Positions 27,943 to 36,769 of a stretch of 64,000 bases of DNA are shown here, one piece after another. The stretch's first letter is position 1. The number at the start of each line of letters is the position of its first letter. The position numbers were made by a program, and so were the translations under genes. The stretch comes from Aquimarina algiphila (GTDB lineage: Bacteria > Bacteroidota > Bacteroidia > Flavobacteriales > Flavobacteriaceae): contig NZ_VLNR01000021.1 in NCBI RefSeq assembly GCF_007489275.1, positions 21,321 through 85,320 on the forward strand, in the 5' to 3' direction. A model generated the notes under the pieces. It was not told where the DNA came from. It saw nothing but the letters and a program-made list of their open reading frames with translations, and made no database searches.

Positions 27943-29079
27943 TTATTTAGCTTCTTCTTTACCTTGGATATTCATAATTTCTAGTTCGAATATCAAATCA
28001 GTGTTTGGTGGAATTGTTCTTGCTCCTCTTTCTCCATATGCAAGGTGAGAGGGGATAAAAAGTACAGCTTTGTCTCCTACTTTCATTTTTTGAACTCCTT
28101 CTTTAAAACCAGGGATCATTTGAGCATCTGGTGAGTATGGTACTGGAATAGGAGCATATCCTCTAGGATCTGCTGCTCTCTGTTCGTTATATACACCTAA
28201 TTCTTTAGCTGTCTCTGCAATATTAGTATCAAAAATTCTTCCATCTGTAAAAAAACCAGCGTAGTTTACACCAACGGTATCATCTGATTTTGGTTGTTCA
28301 CCATCTCCTTGGTTTATAAAATGAATTTCTAAACCGCTTTCTAATTTTGTAGCTTTAGCTTTTAGCTCAACAAATTTTGCAGCAATAGCTTCGCCACGTT
28401 CTTTTGCTAATCTTTCTTTTTCAGCTTTTTCTTCTTCAAGAGCTTTTAATTTATCAGTAAATGCAGAATCTGTATCAAATGCCTTTGCGTCTGAACCTTT
28501 ACGGATAATATTAACTTCTATCATTTTTAGTTCTTCTACTGGTTTGTCTCCTGCTGCGGTCTTAGTAATACCTATACTATCAACAATTTCTTGACCTAGT
28601 ACAATTTCACCAAAAACAGTATGTTTTCCGTTTAACCATGGAGTTTCTTTTAATGTGATAAAAAACTGACTTCCGTTTGTTCCCGGACCAGAGTTTGCCA
28701 TAGATAGAATTCCTTTTGATTTGTGAGAAAGTGAATCTACGATTTCATCAGGGAATTTGTATCCAGGACCACCAGTACCAGTACCTAAAGGATCTCCAGT
28801 TTGGATCATAAAATCCTTGATTACTCTATGAAATATAATTCCATTGTAATATTTTTTTCCTTTATAAGTGCTATCGACCATAGTGTTAGTACCTTCTGCC
28901 AAAGACACAAAGTTTGCAACCGTCATAGGAGTAACATCATGATATAATTTTGCTACCGTAGTTCCTTGATTGGTTATAATTTCTGCATAAATTCCATCTT
29001 GTAGATCTGGGTATTTTTCATTACAGCTATTAAGTGTTATTGCAATAATGGCTAGGAATAATAAATTTAATCTTTTCAT
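27943..29079 (-). CDS. cyclophilin-FKBP fusion lipoprotein (peptidyl-prolyl isomerase)
   Basis: A 378-residue lipoprotein (signal IIAITLNSCNEKY) with two prolyl isomerase domains of different families. Residues about 30-195 are cyclophilin: NFVSLAEG, NGIIFHRVIKDFMIQTGDP, SMANSGPGTNGSQFFIT. A Lys/Glu-rich coiled-coil linker (FTDKLKALEEEKAEKERLAKE) follows, then FKBP at about 260-370: VNYAGFFTDGRIFDTN, IPGFKEGVQKMKVGDKA, IPSHLAYGERGARTIPPN. It is probably an envelope folding catalyst. It is the last gene of an operon with gldI, 12 bases apart. Confidence 0.93.
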   Translation of the reverse strand: MKRLNLLFLAIIAITLNSCNEKYPDLQDGIYAEIITNQGTTVAKLYHDVTPMTVANFVSLAEGTNTMVDSTYKGKKYYNGIIFHRVIKDFMIQTGDPLGTGTGGPGYKFPDEIVDSLSHKSKGILSMANSGPGTNGSQFFITLKETPWLNGKHTVFGEIVLGQEIVDSIGITKTAAGDKPVEELKMIEVNIIRKGSDAKAFDTDSAFTDKLKALEEEKAEKERLAKERGEAIAAKFVELKAKATKLESGLEIHFINQGDGEQPKSDDTVGVNYAGFFTDGRIFDTNIAETAKELGVYNEQRAADPRGYAPIPVPYSPDAQMIPGFKEGVQKMKVGDKAVLFIPSHLAYGERGARTIPPNTDLIFELEIMNIQGKEEAK

Positions 29080-29091
29080 TTTTGTTGGTAA

Positions 29092-29643
29092 TTAATTTTC
29101 TGTTGTTGATTCTTTTGTAATTGTGTTAAGTGTTACTTCTGTTATTAACGGAATATTTGTGCCAATCTTATTATCATCACCATAATATCCATAAGCTTGA
29201 TAAGAAGGGAAAAGAAAAGTAACCATTTCTCCTTGTTTCATGAGTTTTAAACCTTCTCTTAAACCAAGAAAAAGTTCTTCTTTATCAATACGATATGTTA
29301 TAGTATCTAATTCTTGTTGTGTGTAAATTACATTGCCGTTTAAATCTGTTACATTATAATTAAATGTAACTATATCCCCAAATTTTGGAGTTGTACCTGA
29401 TATAGTGTCTTTTTTAGTGTAAAAATACCAGAAACCGGTTTGTGATGCCAGATAATTATGGGCAGAGTCGTTATTAATTATTTTTTGAATTCGAGCTTCT
29501 TCCTTAGCTGCAAGTTCTTTATTACGACTTATAGATTCATCTATGAAAGACCCTGATTTAATATTTATAGGTCTCCTGGCTTCAGGTGTTTTACAAGATG
29601 ATAAGAAGAAGACAAGACAAAGTATGTGAAGTACTAACCTCAT
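29092..29643 (-). CDS. gldI: gliding motility lipoprotein GldI, FKBP-type isomerase
   Basis: The 183-residue protein has a lipoprotein signal (LCLVFFLSSCKTPE) and one FKBP domain from about residue 80 (FGDIVTFNYNVTDLNGNVIY, LFLGLREGLKLMKQGEMVTFLFPS, AYGYYGDDNKIGTNIPL). This is the GldI pattern; in Flavobacterium johnsoniae gldI is needed for gliding. It overlaps the upstream nrnA-like gene by 4 bases (ATGA) and lies 12 bases from the cyclophilin-FKBP gene, so the three genes form one operon. Motility in this organism is inferred. Confidence 0.88.
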   Translation of the reverse strand: MRLVLHILCLVFFLSSCKTPEARRPINIKSGSFIDESISRNKELAAKEEARIQKIINNDSAHNYLASQTGFWYFYTKKDTISGTTPKFGDIVTFNYNVTDLNGNVIYTQQELDTITYRIDKEELFLGLREGLKLMKQGEMVTFLFPSYQAYGYYGDDNKIGTNIPLITEVTLNTITKESTTEN

Positions 29644-30662
29644 TGATTTAGGACGTTTTTATAAGCAGGTAAGATACTAATAAATTTCTCAACAGTATCA
29701 GATAATGAAAGATTACTTCTTCCACCGGCAGCATTATGATGACCCCCTCCTTCAAAATGACTTCTTGAGAATTCATTTACAGAAAAATCTCCTTTAGAAC
29801 GTAAAGAAATTTTAATGATTCCTTCTCCTTTGTTTTCAATAAAAATTAAGGCAAACTTAATATCTTTTATAGAGAGTCCTAAATTGACAAAACCTTCGGT
29901 ATCTCCTTTTTTGAAATGATGATCATCTAATTCTTTTTGAGATAAAGTGATATAAGCAGTTTTGTATTCTGGAATAACTTTTAAATTGTTTAAAGCAACA
30001 CCTTGTAATTGAATCCTGGATAAAGTATTCATATCGTAGATACTTTCATGAATACCAGTGTTATCAGCACCATGATCAATCAAATTTGCAATTACCTTGT
30101 GCGTGATACTCGTTGTTGATCTAAATCTAAAAGATCCCGTATCTGTCATTATTCCAACATAAATGCAAGTTGCAATTTCTGGAGTAATACGATCTAAATC
30201 ATCAAGTTTTTCTATAAAGTGATAAATCATTTGACAGGTAGAACTCATCCCTGTATCACTATAGGTATATGCCGCGTAAGTATCGGGTTGTTGATGATGA
30301 TCGATCATGATAAAAGTGGTTTTAGTTTTAGCCAAAACATTTTCCATGTCACCACTCCTGGATAAGTGATTAAAATCTAAAGTGAAAATAAGATCAGCTT
30401 CCTCAATTTTTGATATAGCTTTTTTAGTTTCACTATCGTATTTAAGAATTGTATCTTGTCCTGGAATCCATTTTAAAAAATCCGGATAATCATTAGGAGT
30501 AATAACAGTAACGTTATGATTACTTTCTAATGCAGTAAGATAATGATATAAGCCTAAACTAGAACCAACAGCATCACCATCTGGATTTTTATGAGTTACA
30601 ATAACAATTTTTTTTGAAGAGGATAATAATCCTTTTATTTCGATTATTTCATTAGTATTCAT
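29640..30662 (-). CDS. DHH/DHHA1 phosphoesterase (NrnA-like nanoRNase / pAp phosphatase)
   Basis: The 340-residue protein carries the DHH family metal motifs: HKNPDGDAVGSSLGL, LDFNHLSRSG, DHHQQPD and SFRFRST, plus the DHHA1 glycine motif GGGHHNAAGG. NrnA-type enzymes degrade short RNA oligonucleotides and 3',5'-pAp in the cytoplasm. It is the first gene of the operon with gldI and a prolyl isomerase, a linkage that I also recall from other flavobacteria. The choice between nanoRNase and pAp phosphatase roles cannot be made from sequence. Confidence 0.88.
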   Translation of the reverse strand: MNTNEIIEIKGLLSSSKKIVIVTHKNPDGDAVGSSLGLYHYLTALESNHNVTVITPNDYPDFLKWIPGQDTILKYDSETKKAISKIEEADLIFTLDFNHLSRSGDMENVLAKTKTTFIMIDHHQQPDTYAAYTYSDTGMSSTCQMIYHFIEKLDDLDRITPEIATCIYVGIMTDTGSFRFRSTTSITHKVIANLIDHGADNTGIHESIYDMNTLSRIQLQGVALNNLKVIPEYKTAYITLSQKELDDHHFKKGDTEGFVNLGLSIKDIKFALIFIENKGEGIIKISLRSKGDFSVNEFSRSHFEGGGHHNAAGGRSNLSLSDTVEKFISILPAYKNVLNQ

Positions 30663-30741
30663 AGGTCAGCGAAGATACAATAAATAATATTTTGGTAATA
30701 TTAGAACTACTACTTTTATATGTACTTTATATGCTCTAATA

Positions 30742-31773
30742 ATGAAAAGAAAATATACATACCTCGTATTGTATGTCGCTGTCGTACAGTTTTGTTTTGG
30801 TCAGAAAAAAATCGAAGTTAATAATACCGATTTTACTATTGCTTTTGGAAGTTGTAATAAACAAAACAATCCGCAACCTTTTTGGAATGAAATATTAAAA
30901 AACACCCCTAATGTGTTCATTTGGGGAGGAGATAATATCTATGCGGATTCTGAAGATGTATTAAAAATAAAAAATGATTATGCTCTTCAGAATAGTAATT
31001 CTGGGTATATGAAGCTAAAACAATCTGTACCAGTAATGGGAACATGGGATGATCATGATTATGGTAAAAATGATGCAGGAATAGAGTGGAGTAAGAAAAA
31101 AGAAAGTCAGCAGTTGTTTTTAGATTTTTTGGAAGTATCAAAAGATAGCCCCAGAAGAACACAGCATGGAGTATACACGTCCCGAATATTTGAAATAGAC
31201 AAAGGAAATATAAAGGTAATTGTTTTGGATACTCGATATTTTAGATCTCAGTTAAAGAAAAGTGCTAATAGTAATGGTCGCTATGAACCTTATGATAATA
31301 ATGAGGGTACAATTTTGGGAGAAGAACAATGGAAATGGCTTGAAAAAGAATTAGAGAATAATTATTCTGATTTTGTTGTTATTGTCACCAGTATTCAGTT
31401 TTTGTCTTCTGAACATGGTTTTGAAACCTGGGGTAATTTTCCTCATGAAGTAGCACGTCTTAAAGAGATACTATTAAATAAGAAGGTTAGAAATGCAATT
31501 TTACTAAGTGGAGACAGACATATTTCTGAATTTTCGATAACTAAGATACCAAGTCTAAAATATCCATTAATAGATTTTACATCAAGTGGATTAACACATT
31601 CGTATTCTGCATATAGAGGAGAATCTAATAAATATAGAATAGGTAATGTTGTTTCTATTCCGAGTTTTGGAGTTCTAAAATTTGATTTTGATTCTTATGA
31701 AGTAACTATGCAAATTCGAGGAAAGAATAATGTTGTACTTCAAGAATTTAAGCAGCAATATCCCAAAGATTAA
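30742..31773 (+). CDS. PhoD-like metallophosphatase, secreted
   Basis: A 343-residue protein with signal peptide (TYLVLYVAVVQFCFGQ). Metal-binding motifs of the PhoD-like group are seen: FGSCNKQNNPQPFW, IWGGDNIYAD, GTWDDHDYGKND and LLSGDRHISEF. Such enzymes hydrolyse phosphomonoesters or phosphodiesters with iron and calcium, outside the cytoplasm. It could help acquire phosphate. It is divergent from the nrnA operon; no PHO-box-like site was recognised. Confidence 0.85.
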   Translation: MKRKYTYLVLYVAVVQFCFGQKKIEVNNTDFTIAFGSCNKQNNPQPFWNEILKNTPNVFIWGGDNIYADSEDVLKIKNDYALQNSNSGYMKLKQSVPVMGTWDDHDYGKNDAGIEWSKKKESQQLFLDFLEVSKDSPRRTQHGVYTSRIFEIDKGNIKVIVLDTRYFRSQLKKSANSNGRYEPYDNNEGTILGEEQWKWLEKELENNYSDFVVIVTSIQFLSSEHGFETWGNFPHEVARLKEILLNKKVRNAILLSGDRHISEFSITKIPSLKYPLIDFTSSGLTHSYSAYRGESNKYRIGNVVSIPSFGVLKFDFDSYEVTMQIRGKNNVVLQEFKQQYPKD

Positions 31774-31823
31774 TCTTTTTTTATATAATCTTCAAGAAGG
31801 TTACATATTCCTAATAATAATTC

Positions 31824-31853
31824 TTGTTTTTGAAGCTTTTATATATATTTTTG
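31824..31853 (+). promoter_or_regulatory. vegetative promoter of ndk
   Basis: TTG (31824-31826), exactly 19 bases, TATTTTTG (31846-31853) fits the Bacteroidota consensus perfectly and predicts a leader of about 85-90 bases before the ndk start. Confidence 0.75.
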
Positions 31854-31945
31854 CACAAAAATTAAAAAATCGGGTTGTAATATACCTAAATAATAATCTG
31901 AAATACTTTTAGATAAAGAAGTATATAGAAAGTAAAAAAAATACC

Positions 31946-32365
31946 ATGGCAACAAACAGAACTTTTACGATGCTTAAACCGGATGCGGTAAGAAAAGGAT
32001 ACATCGGAGCAATTCTTGAGCAGATTAACGCTTCAGGATTTAGAATTGTAGCAATGAAATTAACACAACTTACTACTGACGATGCAAAAGCGTTTTATGC
32101 AGTACATAGCGAACGTCCTTTTTATGGTGAGCTTGTAGAATATATGACCAGCGGTCCTATTGTTGCTGCTATTTTAGAAAAAGAAAATGCAGTGGAAGAT
32201 TTTAGAACTCTTATTGGAGCAACTAATCCAGAGGAAGCAGCAGAAGGTACTATACGTAAGAAATATGCAACTTCTATTAGTGAAAATGCAGTACACGGAA
32301 GTGATAGTGATGAAAATGCCGCTATCGAAGGAGCTTTTCATTTTTCTGGAAGAGAGCAATTCTAA
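31946..32365 (+). CDS. ndk: nucleoside diphosphate kinase
   Basis: A 139-residue protein that transfers the gamma phosphate of ATP to nucleoside diphosphates. It begins with [16 protein letters not shown]; the catalytic His is in [16 protein letters not shown], and the ending FHFSGREQF is typical. Its long leader is preceded by a consensus promoter, and a hairpin terminator follows, so it is transcribed alone. Confidence 0.97.
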   Translation: MATNRTFTMLKPDAVRKGYIGAILEQINASGFRIVAMKLTQLTTDDAKAFYAVHSERPFYGELVEYMTSGPIVAAILEKENAVEDFRTLIGATNPEEAAEGTIRKKYATSISENAVHGSDSDENAAIEGAFHFSGREQF

Positions 32366-32388
32366 AGATAAAATATTCAGAATTTTTT

Positions 32389-32420
32389 TAAAACCATTTC
32401 GTTTTCGGAATGGTTTTTTT
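32389..32420 (+). terminator. terminator of ndk
   Basis: AAACCATT (32391-32398) pairs with AATGGTTT (32409-32416) and is followed by a T run, 24 bases after the ndk stop. Confidence 0.8.
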
Positions 32421-32471
32421 GTTTATCATCTTCAAAAAATACGAAGTAATGTGATAAAAAATAATTTTTAT

Positions 32472-35027
32472 TTACCAAAAGACTCTGAAGCTAATATTGG
32501 GTGTAATTCCTAGAGAAAGGATGTCAGAGTTTATGAATTGATTATTTAGAGAATTTGTTGTTCTAAATTCTCGGTTTAGCAAATTCTTCCTATTATACAA
32601 ATTAAGAATTGAAAGCCCAACACGATATTTGAAATTAGAATGTGATCTTAACTTAAAATCATAAATAGCAGAAAAATCTAACCTATGATATTCGGGTAAT
32701 GTATTACTATTAATTTCTCCAAATTCTAAGATTACAATTTCACCACTATCGTCAACTCCAGATACATTAGTGAAAGACTTACCAGTATGCCATATCCAAC
32801 CTAGAGAAAACTGAAAATTATTGATTTTGTAGAATTGAGACCATTTTACTGTATGTTCAATATTCCAATTACCAGGAAAAGATTCGTTATTGTTGATGTC
32901 CTCAAATGTATTGCGTGTATTAATATAGGAATAACTCACCCATGTTTTATAGTTTTTGAATCTCTTTTTAAGAAAAAGATCAATTCCAAAGACTCGACTT
33001 TCTCCTACATGATATGTGTTATCAATAGGATTAATAAACCCTGCGGTTAATGTTGTAATGTCCTCGATTTGTTTATAGTAACTATCAATGTCAATAAACC
33101 ATTTATTTTTTCTAAAACTACTCCCGAATGTGTATTGATAACTTGTGACTATAGGAAATTGATCATCATTAGCTAATGTCCAAACCTGATTTTCTAAAGA
33201 TAGATCACTGACCACAGATTCTTGTATCTGACTTGTTGCCTGACTACGGTATTCTGCACTGGTATTGATTTCCCAATTTTTGGTAATGTATTTTTGTAGA
33301 AAAACTCTGGGTTCAATAAAGGTTTTATCTAGTTCTGCGTAAAAATTAAAACGTAATCCGGTAGAAATAAAAAAGTTTTTTGGGTTTTCGAGTTTATATT
33401 CGGCGTATGCGGCATGGGTATTTAAAAAACGATCATCCTGATCCAAGACTAATTCATAACTGGGAGTAGCAGTTACAAACGCGTATTTGATTGTATTGTT
33501 TGAAAACTGATATCCTCCCGAAACACTCTGGTAATCTGATATTTTGTAGTCCAATTCAAATTCTGCTCCAAAATCTGCGACATTATTTTTTTTACTTTCA
33601 ATTTCTGTTATTGCACCTAGATCTCTGGTAATGAATTGATAATTTAATAGATATTTGGTATAATATCCACTTACATTTTGAGAAAGATTTTTCGAATATG
33701 ATTGATTCCAGCTAAAGTTATATCCCTCATTTTCGGTAACGAGGTTATCATTAAATGACTCTACATCATCACTTCTTCTAAAATCCAAATCATTTTTACT
33801 GTAAATAGTATTGAATTCTATTTTGTGATCATCAGATGGTTTTATGATTAGATTTGCATTATAATCTGCATAGAAAAAATCATTAACTTCATCATTAAGC
33901 TCTACCGTTTCTGCAATTTTTGTATTCTGAAAAACGCGATCTGATAACTGTTTGTATGTAAAAGTTTCTAATACATCGGTATATGATCTTCTCCCAGATA
34001 ACTGAAGAGATACTTTGTCTTTTATGATTGGTATATGCGCAACAGCATCTACGTTAATCATATTAAAACCAGCTCCGCCCGTAAAACGATTAGAAACTTC
34101 ATTTTCAGACTTAATATCCACTACACCGGCGATTCGATCTCCATATTTTGCGCTAACACCACTTTTTGAAAAATTTACCTCTTTAGCAACATAGGGATTG
34201 AAAGCTGATAGCATACCAAAAAGATGTCCTTGATGATATGTTTTTATACCGTTCCATAACACTAGGTTTTGATTTGGAGTACTACCTCTTACAAAAAGAC
34301 CAGAAGCTGTTTCAAAAGGGTTGTTAACTCCCGGGGTTAGTTGTATGCTCTGTAAAATATCAGGTTCAGTTCGACCAGGTAATACTTCAACATTGTCTAA
34401 GTCAATATTGATTATCTTTTTGTTTTGTGTAATTCCTTTAGCCAAATATTCCTGAATAAAAACTTCATCAAGAATTTCTTCCTGAGCTGCATGTATAAGG
34501 CGTATTTTGATACATTCTCCTGTTATAAATTGTTTGGTGTTTAAGACTCGTTGGCGAAATCCGGGAGCACTAATCAAAATAACAGAATTAAACGATACTT
34601 CGTTCTTTTTAAAATATCCATTTTGGTCTGTTGTGATATTGGTGCGATCAGATTTAAAGAATATCCTAATATCTTTCAGAGGCTTGTTTTCTTCATCTAA
34701 AATATATCCACAAATTGAAAGCTTATCTTTTTGGTTGAAAGAACTAATAGTAACAAAGTTATTTCCTGTAATAGTAAATTGTAATTGTGTCTGTTTTTGT
34801 AGTTCTCGGGTAAGGGTTTCTATAGATATCTCTGGGTTAATGGTAATTGAAACTTTTTTGTTATCAATTAAGTTATCGATATAGGAAAATTTAAGATTGT
34901 AGAGATTTTCTATAATCGTAATGGTCTCTAATAGCGATTTGTTTTCTACAGTTATCCCTTTTGTTTCTTCCTGAGAAAAAACAGATATATACCATAAAAA
35001 AAAACATACACATAAAAGTCTTGTCAT
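32472..35027 (-). CDS. TonB-dependent receptor with STN signalling domain
   Basis: An 851-residue outer-membrane receptor. After the signal peptide (ending VFSQEE) come an STN/secretin-like domain (about 20-75; YNLKFSYIDNLI, VSITINPEISIETL), a carboxypeptidase-regulatory-like domain (about 105-190), a plug (LPGRTEPDILQSIQLTPGVN, GLFVRGSTPNQNLVLWNG) and a 22-strand barrel ending in aromatic ISFRVFW. STN-containing receptors pass a ligand signal to FecR. It follows fecR by 4 bases and the ECF sigma gene, forming a FecI-FecR-FecA type system. No SusD partner is present, so the cargo is not obviously a glycan. Confidence 0.92.
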   Translation of the reverse strand: MTRLLCVCFFLWYISVFSQEETKGITVENKSLLETITIIENLYNLKFSYIDNLIDNKKVSITINPEISIETLTRELQKQTQLQFTITGNNFVTISSFNQKDKLSICGYILDEENKPLKDIRIFFKSDRTNITTDQNGYFKKNEVSFNSVILISAPGFRQRVLNTKQFITGECIKIRLIHAAQEEILDEVFIQEYLAKGITQNKKIINIDLDNVEVLPGRTEPDILQSIQLTPGVNNPFETASGLFVRGSTPNQNLVLWNGIKTYHQGHLFGMLSAFNPYVAKEVNFSKSGVSAKYGDRIAGVVDIKSENEVSNRFTGGAGFNMINVDAVAHIPIIKDKVSLQLSGRRSYTDVLETFTYKQLSDRVFQNTKIAETVELNDEVNDFFYADYNANLIIKPSDDHKIEFNTIYSKNDLDFRRSDDVESFNDNLVTENEGYNFSWNQSYSKNLSQNVSGYYTKYLLNYQFITRDLGAITEIESKKNNVADFGAEFELDYKISDYQSVSGGYQFSNNTIKYAFVTATPSYELVLDQDDRFLNTHAAYAEYKLENPKNFFISTGLRFNFYAELDKTFIEPRVFLQKYITKNWEINTSAEYRSQATSQIQESVVSDLSLENQVWTLANDDQFPIVTSYQYTFGSSFRKNKWFIDIDSYYKQIEDITTLTAGFINPIDNTYHVGESRVFGIDLFLKKRFKNYKTWVSYSYINTRNTFEDINNNESFPGNWNIEHTVKWSQFYKINNFQFSLGWIWHTGKSFTNVSGVDDSGEIVILEFGEINSNTLPEYHRLDFSAIYDFKLRSHSNFKYRVGLSILNLYNRKNLLNREFRTTNSLNNQFINSDILSLGITPNISFRVFW

Positions 35028-35031
35028 GCTA

Positions 35032-35946
35032 TTACTTTTCTAATACCACGGTCTTGCCATCTTGCGATACGCTATACTCCATGCCTAAGGTACTAAAAAC
35101 TGTTTTAAGAGCCACTTCCTTATTGTTATTAGGAAAAGTTCCTGTGTATATAGTTTTGAGATTTATGTTTTTTGTATTAATATCTAAATTATATTGTTCT
35201 TCTAACTCATCGAATACATACTTTATAGGTGTACTTCTAAATGAGCTTGTATTTGTAAGCCATGAAGGTTCATTAGACTCAAAAGTCCATTGTTCAGGAT
35301 TACTATTATTTAAATTTCTATATCCTTTTCCTGCCGTAAGAATTTCTTCGTTTTTAAGATTGCTTACACTAACCTTACCTTCATAACAAGCAACTTCGAA
35401 GAAATTGTTTTGTGATTGTACATTAAATTGTGTTCCTAATACAGATACTTCTCCATTTTTGGTTGAAACAGTAAATTTACTTCCTTTTTTAACTTTGAAA
35501 TATGCTTCTCCTTTTAATGTTACGGTTCTGTTTTCATTCCAGCTATCACTGTCAAAATTTGCAGTAGATTTAGCATTAAGAATCATTTCGGATCCATCAG
35601 GTAAAGTAACCGCTAATTGTTCTCCGTAATCAGATGAGAAAGAATCATTAGAATTAAATAAAAATAACCCTAAAATAATTGCGATTGAAGCTGCTACCGC
35701 TGTGTATGGCCATAATTTTATAACTAAACCAGAGTTCTTATTCGTCGTGCTATTTCGTTTAGATTTTAAAGTGTGAAGTTCTTCTTCAACATCATAATCT
35801 TTTAGATCCAAAGCATCTGCACCCGCCATTATCTTTACATAATATTCATATTCAGGATGAGACTTAAATTCACGAAGTTCCTCTTCAGAAAGCTCTCCGC
35901 TAATCCATCTGGATAAGAAAATATCGTCTTTTTTATCGTCTAACAT
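35032..35946 (-). CDS. FecR-family anti-sigma factor
   Basis: This 304-residue inner-membrane regulator has an N-terminal cytoplasmic region (DDIFLSRWISGELSEEEL), one membrane helix at about residues 78-98 (YTAVAASIAIILGLFLF), a periplasmic FecR domain (VTLKGEAYFKVKKG, EVSVLGTQFNVQ) and a C-terminal DUF4974-type domain (ELEEQYNLDINTKNINLKTIYTGTF). It holds the ECF sigma factor until the receptor signals. It has its own ECF-type promoter in the 139-base gap after the sigma gene and lies 4 bases before the receptor gene. Confidence 0.93.
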   Translation of the reverse strand: MLDDKKDDIFLSRWISGELSEEELREFKSHPEYEYYVKIMAGADALDLKDYDVEEELHTLKSKRNSTTNKNSGLVIKLWPYTAVAASIAIILGLFLFNSNDSFSSDYGEQLAVTLPDGSEMILNAKSTANFDSDSWNENRTVTLKGEAYFKVKKGSKFTVSTKNGEVSVLGTQFNVQSQNNFFEVACYEGKVSVSNLKNEEILTAGKGYRNLNNSNPEQWTFESNEPSWLTNTSSFRSTPIKYVFDELEEQYNLDINTKNINLKTIYTGTFPNNNKEVALKTVFSTLGMEYSVSQDGKTVVLEK

Positions 35947-35967
35947 AACTTCGGTTATATATATGTG

Positions 35968-35994
35968 AACGTTTCATTTGCTAATTACCCTACC
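35968..35994 (-). promoter_or_regulatory. ECF-type promoter before fecR-receptor operon
   Basis: On the minus strand: GGTAGGGT (35994-35987), 15 bases, CGTT (35971-35968), then 21 bases to the fecR ATG. The same elements with identical spacing precede the three lipoprotein genes at 36770, 38159 and 39556. I read GGTAGGGT as the -35 element and CGTT as the -10 element. Confidence 0.75.
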
Positions 35995-36085
35995 TTTTAT
36001 TTGTAAAAAGATTGAATTTTTAATTTTTACTACCATAAAAAACTATTTTTAAGTATTTTATGTTGCGACATCTTTGTATTTAATA

Positions 36086-36607
36086 TTAAATATTTCCTAT
36101 TTTTTTTCGTAAGGCTAATAATGCCTTATGCATTAATTTCTCTATAGCTTTTACAGATACATCTGATAATTCTGCAATTTCTTTATAAGTCTTTTTGTCT
36201 ATCCTACTCAAAAGAAATACTTCTCTTTGTCGTTCTGGTAAATCAGCGATCGCACTTTTTAGTTTCTCCATATATTCTTTTTCTAAGATGACAAATTCTG
36301 GAGATTCATGGTTAATATCGGTTTTACGCTGTACTATATAATCTTTGTACTTGAATTTTACTTTTTGATGACGTGTATTGCTAATGCCTAAGTTAGTAGC
36401 AATAGTATAGACATAACTTTTTGCTTTGTCAATAGGTACTTTAGAGCAATTATTCCACAGTTTGATAAATGCATCCTGAACGATATCTTCTGCTTGCTCC
36501 ATATCTCCAAATTTATAATAGATATAGTTTCTCAAAGATTTAGAGTGGTTTTTAAAAAACCTGTCAAAAGCATTTTCGTTACATGTAGAATTTTTATTAT
36601 CAGACAT
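36086..36607 (-). CDS. ECF RNA polymerase sigma factor (FecI-like)
   Basis: A 173-residue sigma-70 family protein with region 2 (LRNYIYYKFGDMEQAEDIVQDAFIKLWNN) and region 4 (LPERQREVFLLSRIDKKTYKEIAELSDVSVKAIEKLMHKAL) and no region 1 or 3, the ECF layout. FecR and the TonB receptor follow on the same strand, as expected for a FecI-type cell-surface signalling factor. Its own gene has a vegetative promoter, unlike its presumed targets. The protein probably recognises the GGTAGGGT-N15-CGTT sites found at four places around it. Confidence 0.93.
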   Translation of the reverse strand: MSDNKNSTCNENAFDRFFKNHSKSLRNYIYYKFGDMEQAEDIVQDAFIKLWNNCSKVPIDKAKSYVYTIATNLGISNTRHQKVKFKYKDYIVQRKTDINHESPEFVILEKEYMEKLKSAIADLPERQREVFLLSRIDKKTYKEIAELSDVSVKAIEKLMHKALLALRKKIGNI

Positions 36608-36629
36608 TGGGGAGGTAAAATATATTTTT

Positions 36630-36659
36630 CAAATCTAGATTTTTTTTTCAAGCTATCAA
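36630..36659 (-). promoter_or_regulatory. vegetative promoter of the ECF sigma gene
   Basis: On the minus strand TTG (36659-36657), exactly 19 bases, TAGATTTG (36637-36630), a perfect housekeeping consensus 22 bases before the sigma start codon. The ECF-type motif is absent in this orientation. Confidence 0.75.
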
Positions 36660-36684
36660 AAATAAAAAAATTAAAGTATGCTAG

Positions 36685-36712
36685 GGTAGGGTGTTCTTTT
36701 TTTGAGTCGTTT
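36685..36712 (+). promoter_or_regulatory. ECF-type promoter of PKD-like lipoprotein 1
   Basis: GGTAGGGT (36685-36692), 15 bases, CGTTT (36708-36712), 57 bases before the ATG at 36770. It is a member of the four-site set shared with fecR and the two following lipoprotein genes. Confidence 0.75.
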
Positions 36713-36769
36713 CATTTTAGAGAAGTAGAAAAGGACTTCTAAAATTAATAACTCAAAAAATTACACACA

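Noticed and set aside
31730..31912. Small hydrophobic open frame after the PhoD-like gene
   Set aside because: It overlaps the end of the phosphatase gene and covers the ndk promoter at 31824-31853, so it is very unlikely to be coding.
32187..32513. Alternative-frame open reading frame within and after ndk
   Set aside because: It runs across the ndk gene and its terminator in another frame and has no recognisable protein features.
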